DNA from: Eleusine coracana subsp. coracana
Taxonomy: Eukaryota > Streptophyta > Magnoliopsida > Poales > Poaceae
Direction: 5' to 3'
NCBI GenBank assembly: GCA_032690845.1
Contig: CM064426.1
Coordinates: forward strand, 76,016,403-76,080,402
Length of the DNA: 64,000 nucleotides
Shown: in pieces, positions 10,561 to 23,022 of the stretch
How the letters are laid out: each line of letters begins with the position of its first letter
How positions within the stretch are numbered: the stretch's first letter is position 1
The notes under the pieces: generated by a model
Seen by the model: only the letters and a program-made list of their open reading frames with translations
Databases searched by the model: none
What the model was told of the DNA's origin: nothing
Made by a program: the position numbers and the translations under genes

Positions 10561-11477
10561 GGATATTAAGAGTACCAATCATGTACAGAAAGCTGGCGAA
10601 GCCTTTATAAATAAATATGGCTATAGCAGATATGGTAGCCATTTTAACAAAACATGTGCTTTTTGAATTGTCAGTTCTGTGGAGAGCAGCCAAGTACTGA
10701 TGTTTCCATGGATAGTCTCATGAATTAAATGTCCTGTCCAGGCTGGACATGAAATGATTCTAACAGAAAATAATCTAGAGAGGAGAGGATGGAAGAAAAA
10801 TCAAACACCTTTTCATTTGCTAATTGATTGTGAATTCTCTCAACGAAGGCTGTACACCTCGTATGTATTTCTTTTCTTTTTGTAGGGGGTACCAGCTCAG
10901 GGAACGTACATGAAGATAGCTGTCGCATGGCTCTAGGCAGTATATGCAACAAATGGAGAAGGACAAAGACCAGAGGCAAAGTCAGGAATGTGGAATGGGG
11001 AGTGACACACAGTAACGAATACATTTTGAGGGGGGCCAAAATCAATTTTTCTTACAAATTAGATGGTGAATTTTCGTATGCATATGAGGGGTGGACAAGG
11101 TATAGGGGGTGCAAGCCCCCCTTGCGACTTTGCCTTGGTAGTATGTGGTTTCGCCACTGACCAAGACCAACGGACTACAATGGGAGTCATTCTTTAAATA
11201 TGTTGGACCATTAGGGAAGAGAGCAATATAGAAGAATTCTTCAAAGGCAGGAGAAATACCACCTTCATGTTGCACTGCTTGCGAAATAGATCAACTGCTA
11301 TCACATATATGGCAATGAGGAGATAAGTAATAATAACTAATAAGAGCGACAATTCAGAAGGGAGAAGCACCCCTACAAAACGGCATGCAATAGCGTGTGC
11401 CATGATCTGGGGCTCTTACTCTCCCTTTCCTTTTATGTTTTTGGGTCTTTGTTTACTGTAGATCTGGAAACTTGTAC
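10561..11477. other. intergenic, repeat-like
   Basis: No gene supported. The stretch at about 11020-11160 (GGGGGCCAAAA through GGTTTCGCCACTG) has the look of a dispersed repeat. The open frames here are short and have no family resemblance. Confidence 0.35.
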
Positions 11478-11703
11478 ATCCATTCCTATTGTCATTGATT
11501 TTTTTTTAACTTTGATCATTTGTCTTATTCAATTTTTTTTAAAAAGTACCATATTTTTTTCTCATAATTTATTTTATTATTAGATAAAATTTAAATATAG
11601 CTTATAATTTTTTATATTTAAATAAATATTTTGAATAAGATGTATGTTCAAAAGTAATGAAAAAAGTCAATGGCGATAATAATTTTAGAACGGAGAGAGT
11701 ATC
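11478..11703. mobile_element. Stowaway-like MITE, about 225 bp
   Basis: The right end reads TTTTAGAACGGAGAGAGTA, the reverse complement of a Stowaway-type terminus, and the left end CATTCCTATTGTCATTG is a diverged partner. The AT-rich interior shares phrases such as TATTTTGAATAAGA and AAAAAAGTCAAT with the element at 35928-36135. Confidence 0.6.
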
Positions 11704-12057
11704 AATTATGAGTAACAAAAAGTTACATAAAACTATGAAAACCTTGTCAAAACAGCATTCAACATTTTTGTGGTACCTATTTTGACAGTTTGTGAGAAGA
11801 AACTCTGTGAGATAATACAGAAAGGCTGTAAGAAAGTTCAGTTGGGCTTACCAATGTGCCATACCCTCTTGAGTCCTGCGTGACTTCCTGGGCCTATCCT
11901 GTTGAAAACGTGCGGCCTCCATGCCAGAACGACAGGACACCGGAGCACAGGCAAAGCACACGCGTGCGCGAGCCGCGGGCGGCGGTGGACTCCTCCCCTC
12001 TTCTCCCGCTTTTCGCGTCGCAGTCTCCTCCGCCGCTCCCGTCGTTGCGGTCGGCCG

Positions 12058-12275
12058 CCTATAAATGGCCGGGAGCGGAGGCGCACCTCCCTCCTCCGCC
12101 TCCGCCTCGCCGCTCCCATTCCCCTCCCCGCGCTGCCGCCTACCGACGCCCAGCGCGCTCTGCCTCGCGTCGCGGCGGAGGCGGGCGGCATTGCACCGCC
12201 GGCGGCCATACCACGCTCTGAAGGCCGGCTTCGGCTCCCCTGACCTCCCTTCATCGTCGGAGACCCAACCGCGCG
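12058..12275 (+). promoter_or_regulatory. core promoter and non-coding first exon of the borate transporter gene
   Basis: A TATA box (CCTATAAATGG at about 12058-12068) follows CT- and CG-rich sequence. About 30 bases on, a CT/GC-rich stretch typical of plant leaders runs to a strong donor at 12275 (GCGCG followed by GTAAGG). An acceptor TTGTTTAG lies directly before the coding ATG at 13591. I infer a leader intron of 12276-13590 (1315 bases). The ATG inside the TATA region lies upstream of the likely transcription start, so it should not be translated. Confidence 0.55.
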
Positions 12276-13590
12276 GTAAGGCGAGCTCCATCATTCGGGC
12301 TGGGGACGCATGCTCATGAATGCTCATGCCTTTGCTTTCCCAATTATTTTGAGTTCTTATTTTCCAATTTTTTGAGTTCTTCTTCAAACCATTCCTGTGA
12401 TTTTTTGGGTCGTTTGGGTTCAGATATCGTCCAAATGCAAGGCCTATTCGTTCAAATGTTTCCAGGAACATGTCATTCCAGCCGGGAGCCCCCAAATTGG
12501 GGGTAGCAATGTACAATGATCGTGTTTTTCAATGACGTTGTGCAGCTAATAATTTTGACATCTCGCTTCAAAGACTGCTAAACTTTGAACTTTGACCACA
12601 AGTTAAGGGATTAATTGGTGTTCTAAACTATTTGTAGCATGTAAATACCTAGTACCATCTCACGTACGTTGCAGCACACATTCACTTGTGACAATTGCTC
12701 GCCGGGTTGTTGATTCACTTGTGACTTGCTGTTTATATTTCCTAGCTCATATCGTTTCTCCTTGGTCGTCTGCCATGACCCAGTGCAACAATCAACAATC
12801 CTCTGTGGAAGCTTGATCTAGATACCCACAGCTTGTGTTTTTCTTTGCGAACTTTTCAAATTTTGATTGCAGTATGTACATGCATAACTTGGATTTTTTG
12901 TTTTTGAAGAAAAAAAAATGCATAACTTTAGTTTTATAGCATCTGCCCGAGTTTGATCCAAGGCTTTAAGGAATGCAAGTTCATCCACGTTGAATGCATT
13001 TCTTGCAAATTCACGCTCATGTACCCCTCACTCCTGCCTCCTGCCCTCTTTATTAGTTTCATGTGTCTATTCCTTTTCTGAACCAGATATGGGCATTGAC
13101 TGAAATTCGTAGGTCCAATTACTGTTCCTCAATGGCCTTGTTTTGTTTGCTTGAATTGGGCCTTCGAGCTGTCAGAATCATGAAAAACTTGCTAATACCA
13201 AGCTAACGTCTAAAAACAGCATCAGGTTAAAGAGAGAAACCAGTAAAAAGGGGATGGTGAGACTGGCCAAACGTGTTTCTCTAGTGTGCTATCTATAGGC
13301 ACATATCCAATTGGGCCAACCTTCCAATACCTTTCATTTGCAGCGTTTTGTGCTAGTTATGCATCATTATTTTTCTGGAAAAACATCTTAAAATTGTAAG
13401 TCAAATTGGAAGTATTCTTTTTGCCCACAGTTTGCTTGTTTAAATATCCATAAACATTTCTGTGAAAATTTCGTCTGCTATTTATCATGCGTTTTGACTC
13501 ATGAACCTTTTTAGGGATCTAATGACTTGTTTGTAAACCCCATGCATGCCTTGTTAGCATTACCTGATTACTTTTAAGTTTCTTGTTTAG

Positions 13591-16500
13591 ATGATGGGGC
13601 CTAAAAGAGCCCCATTCAGTGGAGTAGTTGAGGATTTCAAAGGAAGAGTAGCTTGCTACAAACAAGATTGGCACGATGGATTTTATTCTGGTTTCAGGTT
13701 TGTATAACACCATATGGCAAGTTCTTTGTTTATCTTTTCATAGTTCAGCTTATCATTTGTTATGCAACTTGAAACATATTGTCAGGATATTGGCACCTAC
13801 GCTCTACATATTCTTTGCATCTGCACTTCCTGTAATAGCCTTTGGGGAGCAATTGAGTAAAGATACAGGTTGGCAGTCCTTCCTGTGGTCTCTAATTACT
13901 TTGAGGATCAATATTCATGATCTCTAATTCCTGTAATGATGTCACGCTATGTCATTTGCTTTTACCTTTCAGTGTGGTCCTGTGTGCTAGAAAAAAAAAG
14001 GCAGGGCAAACAAATAAGCCATTTCCTACATGTTAATATTGTTTCAACATGGGAACATTAGAACAAAAATGTTTGATTCTGTGCTTCAAATTAACATTAT
14101 AGAAGAGAATAATCCAAATGGCAATCCTAATAATCTTTTCTAAAGCACAGTTACTGACAACTAAAATTGGCATTTTTCAGATGGTGCACTGACCACAGTC
14201 GAGACATTAGCATCAACTGCTATTTGTGGAATCATACATTCAATTATAGGTGGCCAGCCACTACTTATTGTGGGAGTTGCTGAACCTACGATTATTATGT
14301 ACACATATATTTATAACTTTGCAAAAAATCAGCCGGACCTGGGCGAGAAAATGTTTCTGCCATGGGCTGGATGGTAAGGGCGGAAAAACATAACAATTCT
14401 TATTATATTTCTTCTTTATATTGTTGCATTCATTTGCTTTGATTAATATCTCCATTTCCTCTTTTGGGGCCTTTGACAGGGTTTGCATCTGGACTGCGGT
14501 CATGCTGTTCCTCATGGCAATGTTTAATGCTGCAGTTGTTCTAAATAGATTTACAAGGTTTGCAGGAGAACTATTCGGAATGTTGATCACCATTCTGTTC
14601 ATGCAGGAAGCAATTAAGGTACACAATTTACCATCTGTAGAATCTAAATTCTGTACTGTTATAGTATACTTACTGATTATATGTAATGTTCACTTAGGGG
14701 ATGTTAAGTGAATTCAGTGCCCCTGAGGGCAAAGATGAAAGCCAGCCTTCTTTCCAGTTCCAATGGCTATATGTTAATGGTTTGCTTGGAGTTATCTTTT
14801 CAATGGGTGTACTATATACTGCAATGACCAGCAGGACTGCAAGATCATCTCTATATGGAACTGGTCTGTCAACACATATACTTTTGATTGAAAATAAATC
14901 GATATACCAACTATTAATGCTCCATACAATACCTGCAGGGTGGCAAAGGACCTTGATTGCTGACTATGGTGTTCCACTATTGGTCATACTATGGACTACA
15001 TTGTCGTATTCATTGCCTAGCAAGATCCCTTCAGGGATCCCCAGGAGGCTCTTCACTCCGCTTCCATGGGACCCCAAATCGCTTGAGCATTGGACAGTGG
15101 CAAAGGTCATAAAACATTTTATCTTTGATTCCAGGATATATTTTTTAGATCAAAAAATTTTGTTATGGCTATTCCACATGATTCATTAAGGAACTTGCAG
15201 GATTTATTTTCTGTCCCTCCATCATACATATTTCTGGCTATTGTGCCTGCTGCAATGGTAGCAGGACTCTATTTCTTTGATCATAGTGTAGCCTCACAGA
15301 TGGCTCAGCAGAAAGAATTTAATTTGAAGAACCCATCGGCCTACCATTATGACATTTTGATCTTGAGCCTTACGGTATGGTGTATTCATTTGTTCTGACT
15401 CTTTAATATTAACTGTGTTTCTTTATTGTGGATGTTTTTCTTATTAAATTCTGAATTCCTGTGAATTCCCACAAATTATAGGAACTAGAAAGGCATAAGA
15501 GATCGGTGGTGGAAAATATAGTTGTTAAACAAATGTACATATGATAGCAGACATTTTACTAAATTTCTTTCTTTCTCCCATACAAAACATCATGTAGGTC
15601 TTGATCTGTGGCCTTCTTGGCATTCCTCCCTGTAATGGAGTACTTCCTCAATCCCCCATGCACACAAGAAGCCTCGCAGTCCTCAAGAGACAGGTTTGTC
15701 ATTGTCATAGGTCACTATTGTTCATCTGTTATACATTTCAGTTGTGCTCATCTATCCTCTTTTGTTCAATGTAGTTGCTTCGCAAAAAGATGGTTCGAAC
15801 TGCTAAGGAGGGTATGATGAATAATGATACAAGTTCAGAAGTTTATGGCAAGATGCATGAAGTTTTCATAAAAATGGATGATGGGAAAAACGTAAATGGC
15901 TATCCACTGTATCTTATTTCATACAAAATCCCTCACATAGTGTATAAATGCAAGCTTTCCCTAACAACAAACTTGTTCCTCATTTTAGTTAGGTTAGACT
16001 GTTACTGCCACTGCACTAAGTATGTGATATAATAATAAAAATGTTCTAGAAAGCACCATAAGATATTCAAGAAAATTGGTCCAAGTGATGTGGTGTTGAT
16101 TGTAAGGGATAACAAGATACACATCTCTCTTGTGTATTAAAAAAAATGCCAGAAGATATTTTTGTTCAAATCAAATCAGTTTCCTGCCTGCATTGAAAAT
16201 ATTTGTGTTACATGCTGCAGCCTAATGCTGTTCATAAAGAGCTGAAGGATTTGAAGGATGCAATGGTTCCAGAGGGAAATGGAGAAGAGAGAGTGCCTGA
16301 TGTATTTGATCCTGACAAGCATGTAGATGGATACTTGCCTGTCCTGGTGAATGAGCAGAGAGTGAGCAATCTGTTGCAGTCCCTGTTGGTTGCTGGTTGC
16401 CTTGGAGTTATGCCACTCATTCAGAAGATTCCAACATCAGTCCTTTGGGGTTACTTCGCTTATATGTCCATTGACAGCCTTCCGGGTAACCAGTTCTGGG

Positions 16501-17781
16501 AAAGGATACAACTTTTGTTCATCACTCCTCAAAGGCGCTACAAGTAAGATTTATTATTTCTAGTTTCTATTCATTTCATTTTACCTTGTGTACTATTTAA
16601 GGAGGCGATATGTTCTTTAGTTGAGCTAAACCCAGTTTCTGTTTAGGAACTAAGAATTTGCTGTAACTCTTCATTGTTATAATTCTGACAGGGTTCTTGA
16701 AGGTTCACATGCATCATTCATGGAATCGGTCCCTTTCAACAAAATATCTGCCTTCACGCTTTTCCAGCTAATTTATCTCCTGATTGTGTTTGGGATGACA
16801 TGGATACCAGTAGCAGGAATCCTTTTCCCATTGTTATTCTTTTTCCTCATTGTCATCAGGCAGCATTTCATCCCGAAATATTTTGATTCGTGCCATCTGA
16901 GGGAATTGGATGCAGCCGAGTATGAAGAACTCGAGGGTTTCACTCCTGAGCCATCGGTGGTATGAAATCCTGACTCATCTGGTCTAATTTTATATACACA
17001 AAACTAGTTAGTTCAACTCTAGTTCATGTATTCAACTGAAAGTTGGCAATGCCTCTTGGCTGATAGGTTTTTCCATACCTTTGTTTTTCTAGTACTAAAA
17101 AATATAGGCTTTTACAGCTTAAGTGAGCATACTTAATTTATACTGGCTAGTCGGGGATTTTTCTTTTTCATATTAAATTGTGTATTCTTAGTTTCATTAA
17201 TATGACGCGTTTTGAACGGCATAGACCTAGTATACATGAATTACATTTTTATGTATGAAAGGAACTTTCATTTTTCATTGATATGAAGCAAAAGAAAAAT
17301 AACATACAAAGGCTTTAGCAGTTAGAAAATATTTGTACTACTCATAACTCTAAATTGTTCATAACATCATATTATGCTCATGATTTGATCTTAATTGATT
17401 TGGTCCCTTATGCAGGATGATGAAGACTCTGTTCGCAGCAAAGATGTCCAACCTGAATATGCTTCTGAGATACTTGAGGAGTTCACGACTAACCGTGGAG
17501 AACTGAAGCGCAGAGCCTCAAGCTTCCGAGATGGGAGGCTACTTCAGGTACCATATTAAATTAACATTGCTTGTACAAGTCATATCTCACCTGGAAAAAT
17601 AATTCACATTTGCTCATCATAGTTCAAAACTAACTTACCATTAGGTTATGTGATGATAGAAAAACCCACTGTACATGAGTCAGAACTTGATATCTTTAAT
17701 TTTGATTGGCAGCTTAACTCGGTCAAGATGACAAGAGAATTCTCTCGGACCACTTCGAGAATTGCAAGCATAAGGGAGTAA
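13591..17781 (+). CDS. borate efflux transporter (BOR family, SLC4/HCO3-transporter fold)
   Basis: Thirteen coding exons join in phase: 13591-13697, 13786-13868, 14181-14373, 14480-14618, 14698-14863, 14939-15105, 15201-15374, 15598-15693, 15775-15891, 16221-16543, 16692-16959, 17416-17547, 17713-17781. They give 677 residues, normal for plant BOR proteins. BOR proteins export borate across the plasma membrane, loading xylem or removing excess boron. Recognisable family blocks are CYKQDW and ILAPTLYIFFASALPVIAFG near the N-terminus, GGQPLLIVGVAEPT, GIPPCNGVLPQSPMHTRSLA in the membrane core, then LPVLVNEQRVSNLLQSLLV and a hydrophobic stretch ending near IRQHFIPKYF. The cytosolic tail is acidic, then basic and Ser/Arg-rich. 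The N-terminus is nearer to the BOR2/BOR4-type proteins than to BOR1 as I remember them; the subclade is uncertain. All introns have GT-AG ends. Confidence 0.95.
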
Positions 17782-18215
17782 CAAAGACAACAAGACTAGT
17801 CTCTCTGAAACTGAACTCCAGCGATGCGTCCGGTGCAAACCAAGGTATCGTATGCAATCTGATAGCTTCCAAGGATTAGCAGTCAATTGAAGTGAGTAAT
17901 CACATTGTAGATACTGACTTGGGGCAAACACACGGGGGAGGCCGAGAAATGTGGCTGAACTGGGCAATGAAAGAGCTGCCCAATTATTGTTTGCCTTTTG
18001 TTGCTGTGTGACGTGCAATACTGCTAACTGAAAGGGTAACTACAATACAATATTGATGTTTAACTGTTTGACTTCGGAATGTCGTCTAGAAATGCTGTGT
18101 CAGGGTGCATTGTTCCAGTGTAGCATGTGTGAATAGCACAGTACATCGTGAATAAGCCTATTCTATTAGAGCTGAGCTGTCGGCTCGATGCATTTATACC
18201 AAAATCAGTGAAACG
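17782..18215 (+). other. 3' flank and probable 3' UTR of the borate transporter gene
   Basis: This non-coding sequence directly follows the stop codon. The part 18031-18205 has a diverged second copy at 36701-36920, in the same orientation. Shared phrases include GAAAGGGTAACTA, ACTGTTTGACTTCG, CTAGAAATG and CTCGATGCATTT. Confidence 0.6.
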
Positions 18216-18824
18216 GATATGCTGGATGGCGTCTGCAGAGCTTGTTCATTGTGATGTAGCGAAACACAGATTAACCATCTCTGACCAAAGTAAACAAGAG
18301 GAAACGTTTCAGAAAACAAGAGGAAACGCTTGCAGAAGACTTTGTAAACAGATCATGAGTTCGGATGGGCTCGTCTCGCACGCCCAGGAAAGTACATGTC
18401 ATGGGCTCAGATAGACTTTGTGAAGCGTGTTTTTACAAAACTACGGATTTTGCACATCTTAAATCTATATATATTTTGTGATACAAGGGTACACAAAATC
18501 TTTAGTTCTTTGATACAACTTCTTAAATCCGTAGCTTTGTGATGGGTTTGCCAAACTATTATAATGAATTTACATGCCAATGTACATGCTAGTTAAGATT
18601 GCTGCCTCGGTGCCTCCTAACATGGACTAAAATTTTCTCAGTTGAAATTTTGAGTTTACCAGTGGAGGCCGGTAAAATTCATCTACCGAGTTTACTAGTG
18701 TAGAAAACAAATTATGCAATATTTTACTAAAATGATGTCATGTTATTTTAAAATTTCAATTCTTTTCTTCAAAAATCCGTTTCTACCCGGTAAGGAAGGG
18801 CAACACGCAACCGCTCAAGCTGAT
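18216..18824. other. intergenic, nothing recognised
   Basis: No gene, RNA or classified element is supported in this stretch. Confidence 0.3.
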
Positions 18825-19355
18825 GGTGTGTTTGTTCGCTAGATTGTATTGGATAGGCTTGGATATAACCATTCACCGTCAGGGTGAACATGGATGGACT
18901 GGAATAAGAATATTTCTTTAAGATGTTAGATGAGTCCGACAAAAATGGCTGGATGAGCATATTCAACTTATGTAACGATGATGATTACTAACATAATTAG
19001 ATATTATTTACTATGATATTGTTGTTGATAAGCAATAAGATGTTGATTAAGTACATAATGAGAGCTCAATCATACTAGAATTAATAGTAATTAATATTTT
19101 TATTATTAATTAAACATTATGAAGATATTAAAACCAATAAATGTTAGATTAAATTAATTAGTGTATAATGAATTATTACTATTTAATAATAAGATATATA
19201 ATTTTATTATTTTACCTTGCTATATCTACTCTTATCCATCCAACCAAATACAAAACTGGATTATCCCATCAAACACATAACTTAGATCATCCCATCCAAG
19301 AAAAATATGAATGATCATATTCAATCTAACCTTGCACTCAGAAACAAACACACCC
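18825..19355. mobile_element. TIR DNA transposon, about 530 bp, non-autonomous
   Basis: The left end GGTGTGTTTGTT is mirrored by AACAAACACACC at the right end. Inside, a second inverted layer (TTGTATTGGATAGG on the left; CCATCCAACCAAATACAA on the right) supports one element. The core is AT-rich with no coding capacity. Ends of this kind occur on grass PIF/Harbinger-like MITEs; the family is inference. It ends 90 bases beyond the stop codon of the minus-strand DUF594 gene, so that gene's 3' UTR probably runs into it. Confidence 0.65.
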
Positions 19356-19445
19356 TAAATCGCATACACCAGGGACAGGCAGAAATCAACGAGCAAGCAG
19401 AAGCACACACCCAAGGCAACCGGTCGCTCCAAATTAAGTCACACC

Positions 19446-21893
19446 TCACACAACACTTCCAGCCGTCGCCACCGGTCGGGCAATGCCGGTGTGCGTTGCG
19501 AGCGCCCAGAGCAGGGTGATGAACTCGCCGCCGTGCGCCAGCGCTTCCCTGTGGGCCTTGACGTGCAGCTCGCCGGCCGCGGGCGCCGCGTACGTCAGGA
19601 CCTCGGTCCAGAGCTCGGCCAAAAGCTTCCACACGTGCGCCCGGTCTTTCTCGACCAGTGCCTTCCCCAGCCTTGCTCCCTTCCGAAGCGCCGTCGACGC
19701 CGTGTCGTCGTGGGCCTCCGCCGCGATCTCCATGAGCTTTCCCACCCGGGCCTCCTGTGTCGAGCAGTAGTAAGCCCAGCACCCCATCTTCTTCTTCATC
19801 TCCGCCATGGTGTCGTTGTACACGCGCTCCGTCCCGTCCTTGTCGTCGGGTAACAGCTCCGGTTGGAACGCCACCAGGTAGGCGCAGTACCCGGACAACG
19901 CCGTGGCCACCTTGCGGTCCCCGCCGGCTGAAGATGCTCCAGCTGCTGGCATCTCCGTATTCTGCTGCTGCTGCTTTGCCTCGAGAACAACGGTGGCGAT
20001 GTGCCATGTGAGGATGACGTCCGCTATGCTGTCGCTCTCGCACGCCCAGGAGAGCTCGGCGTGGTGTGAAGACTGCAGCAGCGTGGACGCGCTTCCATTG
20101 CTGAGAGGTTTGTTGGTGGCCATGCGTTCCATGATGGCTTTCTTGGCTTCTGTGGGCACGGCCCTGGTGTTGGGGGCCCACGACAGACGGCAGAACCACA
20201 GCAGGGAGAAGTGCTTGAAGCTGACGCTGGGCCGGCTCATCAGCGTGCTCCTCCGCACCCGCAGGATGGCGCGGACGGCCCAGCCCACCAGGATCCGCCC
20301 TGATCCCGCTGCTGGTGTAGAAGAGGTGGCGGTGACGTGGCTGCAGAGCAGCGAGACCAGGAACCAGTTGGAGAGCAGGAAGACGATGAGCTCCCAGACC
20401 TCCTCGTAGACGAAGGCGAGGAAGAGCAGCATGGTGATGAAGACGTCGATGGCGGAGAAGAGGTTCACGGGCGACGCGGCGATCCTGCTCAGGAGGCACC
20501 CGGTCATCTTCAGCACGCTGTTGGCGACGACGTAGTTGTCATTCTTGAAGCTGTGCACGGCGTAGAGCACGTCGCCGTAGCCGCTGAGGATGGCCGTCAG
20601 GACGCACAAGGCGGACACGACGACGGGAAAGAGGACGTAGTTGGCGAGGAAGAAGAAGGGGCTGCTGAACACCACGGGGTGCACCGAGTGGTAGTACTCG
20701 CTCAGGAACTGGACCTCGTCGTTCAGCACCTGGAACAGCGCCACCGCGGCATCGTCGTCGTCTTGGCAGTGGCACAGGCCGTCGAATATGACGCGGTGGC
20801 AGTGCTGGGATTCGAGGGGGGTGATGGGGAAGCCCTCCAGCATCCGCCGCAGCAGCTTGCAGAGCGCCAAGGAGAGGCACAACCTTTTCAGCCCCGGAGG
20901 ATCCTGCTTCTTCTGGAATAACAAGGTCATTTTCTCGGTGTTCCAGATTTTGCCGACCGTGACGACGGTGGAGTCGGCTTTCGCCACCATCTGCCCTCTA
21001 ATAGTAATAGGCTCAATAAGAATAAGCCGGTAGCCCCTCGGACCGGCCTTCTTCTCCAAATCCTCTTCGCCCATCACAACATAGTTACACGACTTGAGAA
21101 GCTCCGACCCACGGAGCTGCTGCTGGCCGTTATTGCTGTTATTATTATTATTATTATCAACCAGCAGCTGCTCCTGCTCTTCATGTAGAATCTGGTCCAT
21201 GTAGGCGGCACAAAGCTGGGGGTTCTTGCCGTAGGCGAAGGAACGCTTTCCCAGCTCAAGGGTGACAAACCTCTGAACCAGCTTGGCAGCGGCAAGGACC
21301 CATAGGGCGCCGTACAGCGCCCTCTTGCCGGCGCTTCGTATGTTGTGGAAGACGAGGTAGCCGAGCCAGGCGATCCGGGCGGCGCGCTCGATGCTGCCCG
21401 AGTAACCACCCGGCACGCTCACCAGGATCGCCTCCACCTTCTTCCGTAGAAGCTCCACGAGGAGCATCCACAGGAGGATCGTCCGGGCTCGGAACGAGAG
21501 CTCCGTCTCCGTCGTCGTCCAGCCTGCGTTGTTGCCGCTCTCCTCGTTCTTGGCCTCCGAGAAGAGGTAGGACATGACTGGGAGGAAGAGGGACAGCGAC
21601 GTGGAGAGGAAGAAGCGAACGCTGGGGTTGAGGATGGCGCTCATGTCCGACAAGCCGCTGAATAGGTTCAGATTGAAGAAGAGCGTCGCAAGAGCGAACA
21701 TGACCACGGAGGTGGCTACCATGGAAGCCTCGTTTCTCTGGTCGGCATACGAGGAGGTGAGGTTAGACACAAAGGACTGCAGGATTCCAGTGCAGTAGCC
21801 ACTGCTTGAGTTGAAGGCCATCTTTAATTTGGCTACCTGCTGATCGAGTATGCAGTACTGTGTTGTTGCTGCACACCCCAGATATATTGACAT
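19446..21893 (-). CDS. DUF4220/DUF594 membrane protein
   Basis: A single intronless frame of 815 residues. The N-terminal part has several hydrophobic segments (e.g. VVMFALATLFFNLNLFSG and FFLSTSLSLFLPVMSYLF) in a DUF4220 arrangement, with further membrane segments around FFLANYVLFPVVVSALCVL and the following stretch. The C-terminus HGGEFITLLWALATHTGIA is the DUF594 signature. This combination is a large, grass-expanded family of unknown function. An Asn-rich run followed by Gln (about residues 235-250) comes from a trinucleotide repeat. The second Met at 21821 (residue 25) is an alternative start, and the family pattern does not decide between them. No frameshift is visible, so the gene looks intact. 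Confidence 0.85.
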   Translation of the reverse strand: MSIYLGCAATTQYCILDQQVAKLKMAFNSSSGYCTGILQSFVSNLTSSYADQRNEASMVATSVVMFALATLFFNLNLFSGLSDMSAILNPSVRFFLSTSLSLFLPVMSYLFSEAKNEESGNNAGWTTTETELSFRARTILLWMLLVELLRKKVEAILVSVPGGYSGSIERAARIAWLGYLVFHNIRSAGKRALYGALWVLAAAKLVQRFVTLELGKRSFAYGKNPQLCAAYMDQILHEEQEQLLVDNNNNNNSNNGQQQLRGSELLKSCNYVVMGEEDLEKKAGPRGYRLILIEPITIRGQMVAKADSTVVTVGKIWNTEKMTLLFQKKQDPPGLKRLCLSLALCKLLRRMLEGFPITPLESQHCHRVIFDGLCHCQDDDDAAVALFQVLNDEVQFLSEYYHSVHPVVFSSPFFFLANYVLFPVVVSALCVLTAILSGYGDVLYAVHSFKNDNYVVANSVLKMTGCLLSRIAASPVNLFSAIDVFITMLLFLAFVYEEVWELIVFLLSNWFLVSLLCSHVTATSSTPAAGSGRILVGWAVRAILRVRRSTLMSRPSVSFKHFSLLWFCRLSWAPNTRAVPTEAKKAIMERMATNKPLSNGSASTLLQSSHHAELSWACESDSIADVILTWHIATVVLEAKQQQQNTEMPAAGASSAGGDRKVATALSGYCAYLVAFQPELLPDDKDGTERVYNDTMAEMKKKMGCWAYYCSTQEARVGKLMEIAAEAHDDTASTALRKGARLGKALVEKDRAHVWKLLAELWTEVLTYAAPAAGELHVKAHREALAHGGEFITLLWALATHTGIARPVATAGSVV

Positions 21894-22295
21894 CGATCAG
21901 TTCATGCATGTATGCAATTGCAGCAATAATAATGGCTTTACCGTTACAATGACCACGAGATCGCGTGAATCACAAACTTAACGAATCATGTCTGCTTTAT
22001 CTTTAATTTGTTTGTGGACAAACCAATGGCTAACAGAGGTCCACATATCCGCAACGTAACCATAACAAAATTAACCTTAGCTACGATCCTAGGCTCTTTA
22101 CAATGGGGCTTAGATTCCAGGCCTTTTTGCTTTTTTTTTAAAAAAAAAGGTATAACTCAAAGACGAAAAGCAAAGCCCCATAAAAAAAGAAAAGAAAAGC
22201 AAAAAAGAAAAAAAGATGAAAGAAGAGATATATACGAGATCAAATGCATGATAGGTTTACAGGTGTAACAATGACGAAATTAACTTAGTCTTTTT

Positions 22296-23022
22296 TTTTA
22301 TTGGACAAAGTTCACTTTACTCTCTCCAACTATGAGCGAAGTTCAGATAACCGCCTCAACTATTATTTTATTTGTTTCATCCCCATGATTTACTAAAATA
22401 TACCATTTTACACCTTTAATTGGTATGATTTGCTGACATGGATCGAGATTGAGCTGGGATTGTCCTCTCAATCTTCACACATGTGTCGTGCAACATGATA
22501 AAAGAATAAACGAGTCACATAATCCATGTTCATATTTTTTTATGTGTAATCATATTCCACTATTCTCTTGCTCGGTGACATAAGGAGAGGTGCAGTTGGA
22601 CTACAACTATGGAAAGGTGATGGTAGGCAATCAACAACATCACTATGAAATCTATTGAGCAAGAGGAATGCAGGCTCTTCGGTGAGCATGAGCTCCTGAT
22701 GATCGAGCGCCTTGAGAGATGTATGGGAAGGAAAGAAAGACGAAAGGACACAAAAACAAGGATACACACATGAGAATTAAGTTAGGATGGGGTTACATGT
22801 CACCTTAATTAATTATCACATCAAACAAGACATGTGTAAAGTTGAAAAGGGCAATATCAACTTAATCCTGAGCTATGTTAGTAAATTAGGATTAGAATAC
22901 CGGTTAAAGGTGTAAAACGATCTAGTTTATGAACAATGAGTGTAAAACAAATCAAATAATAATTCAGGGGTTATCTAGACTTCGTGTATACTTGAAGAGA
23001 GTAAAGTGGATTTTATTCATTT
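22296..23022. mobile_element. long-TIR MITE, about 725 bp
   Basis: The left arm (about 22300-22420: CACTTTACTCTCTCCAACTA, then GTTCAGATAACC, ATTTGTTT, TTTTACACCTTTAA) is repeated in inverted form at the right arm (about 22885-23020). The arms exceed 100 bases and are moderately diverged. The interior does not encode a transposase. Related to the smaller element at 6277-6604. Long arms suggest a Mutator-type MITE; no target duplication was identified. Confidence 0.7.

Noticed and set aside
12294..12516. Arg/Gly-rich open frames around the borate transporter leader
   Set aside because: They arise from GC-rich leader DNA in several frames at once and have no domain.
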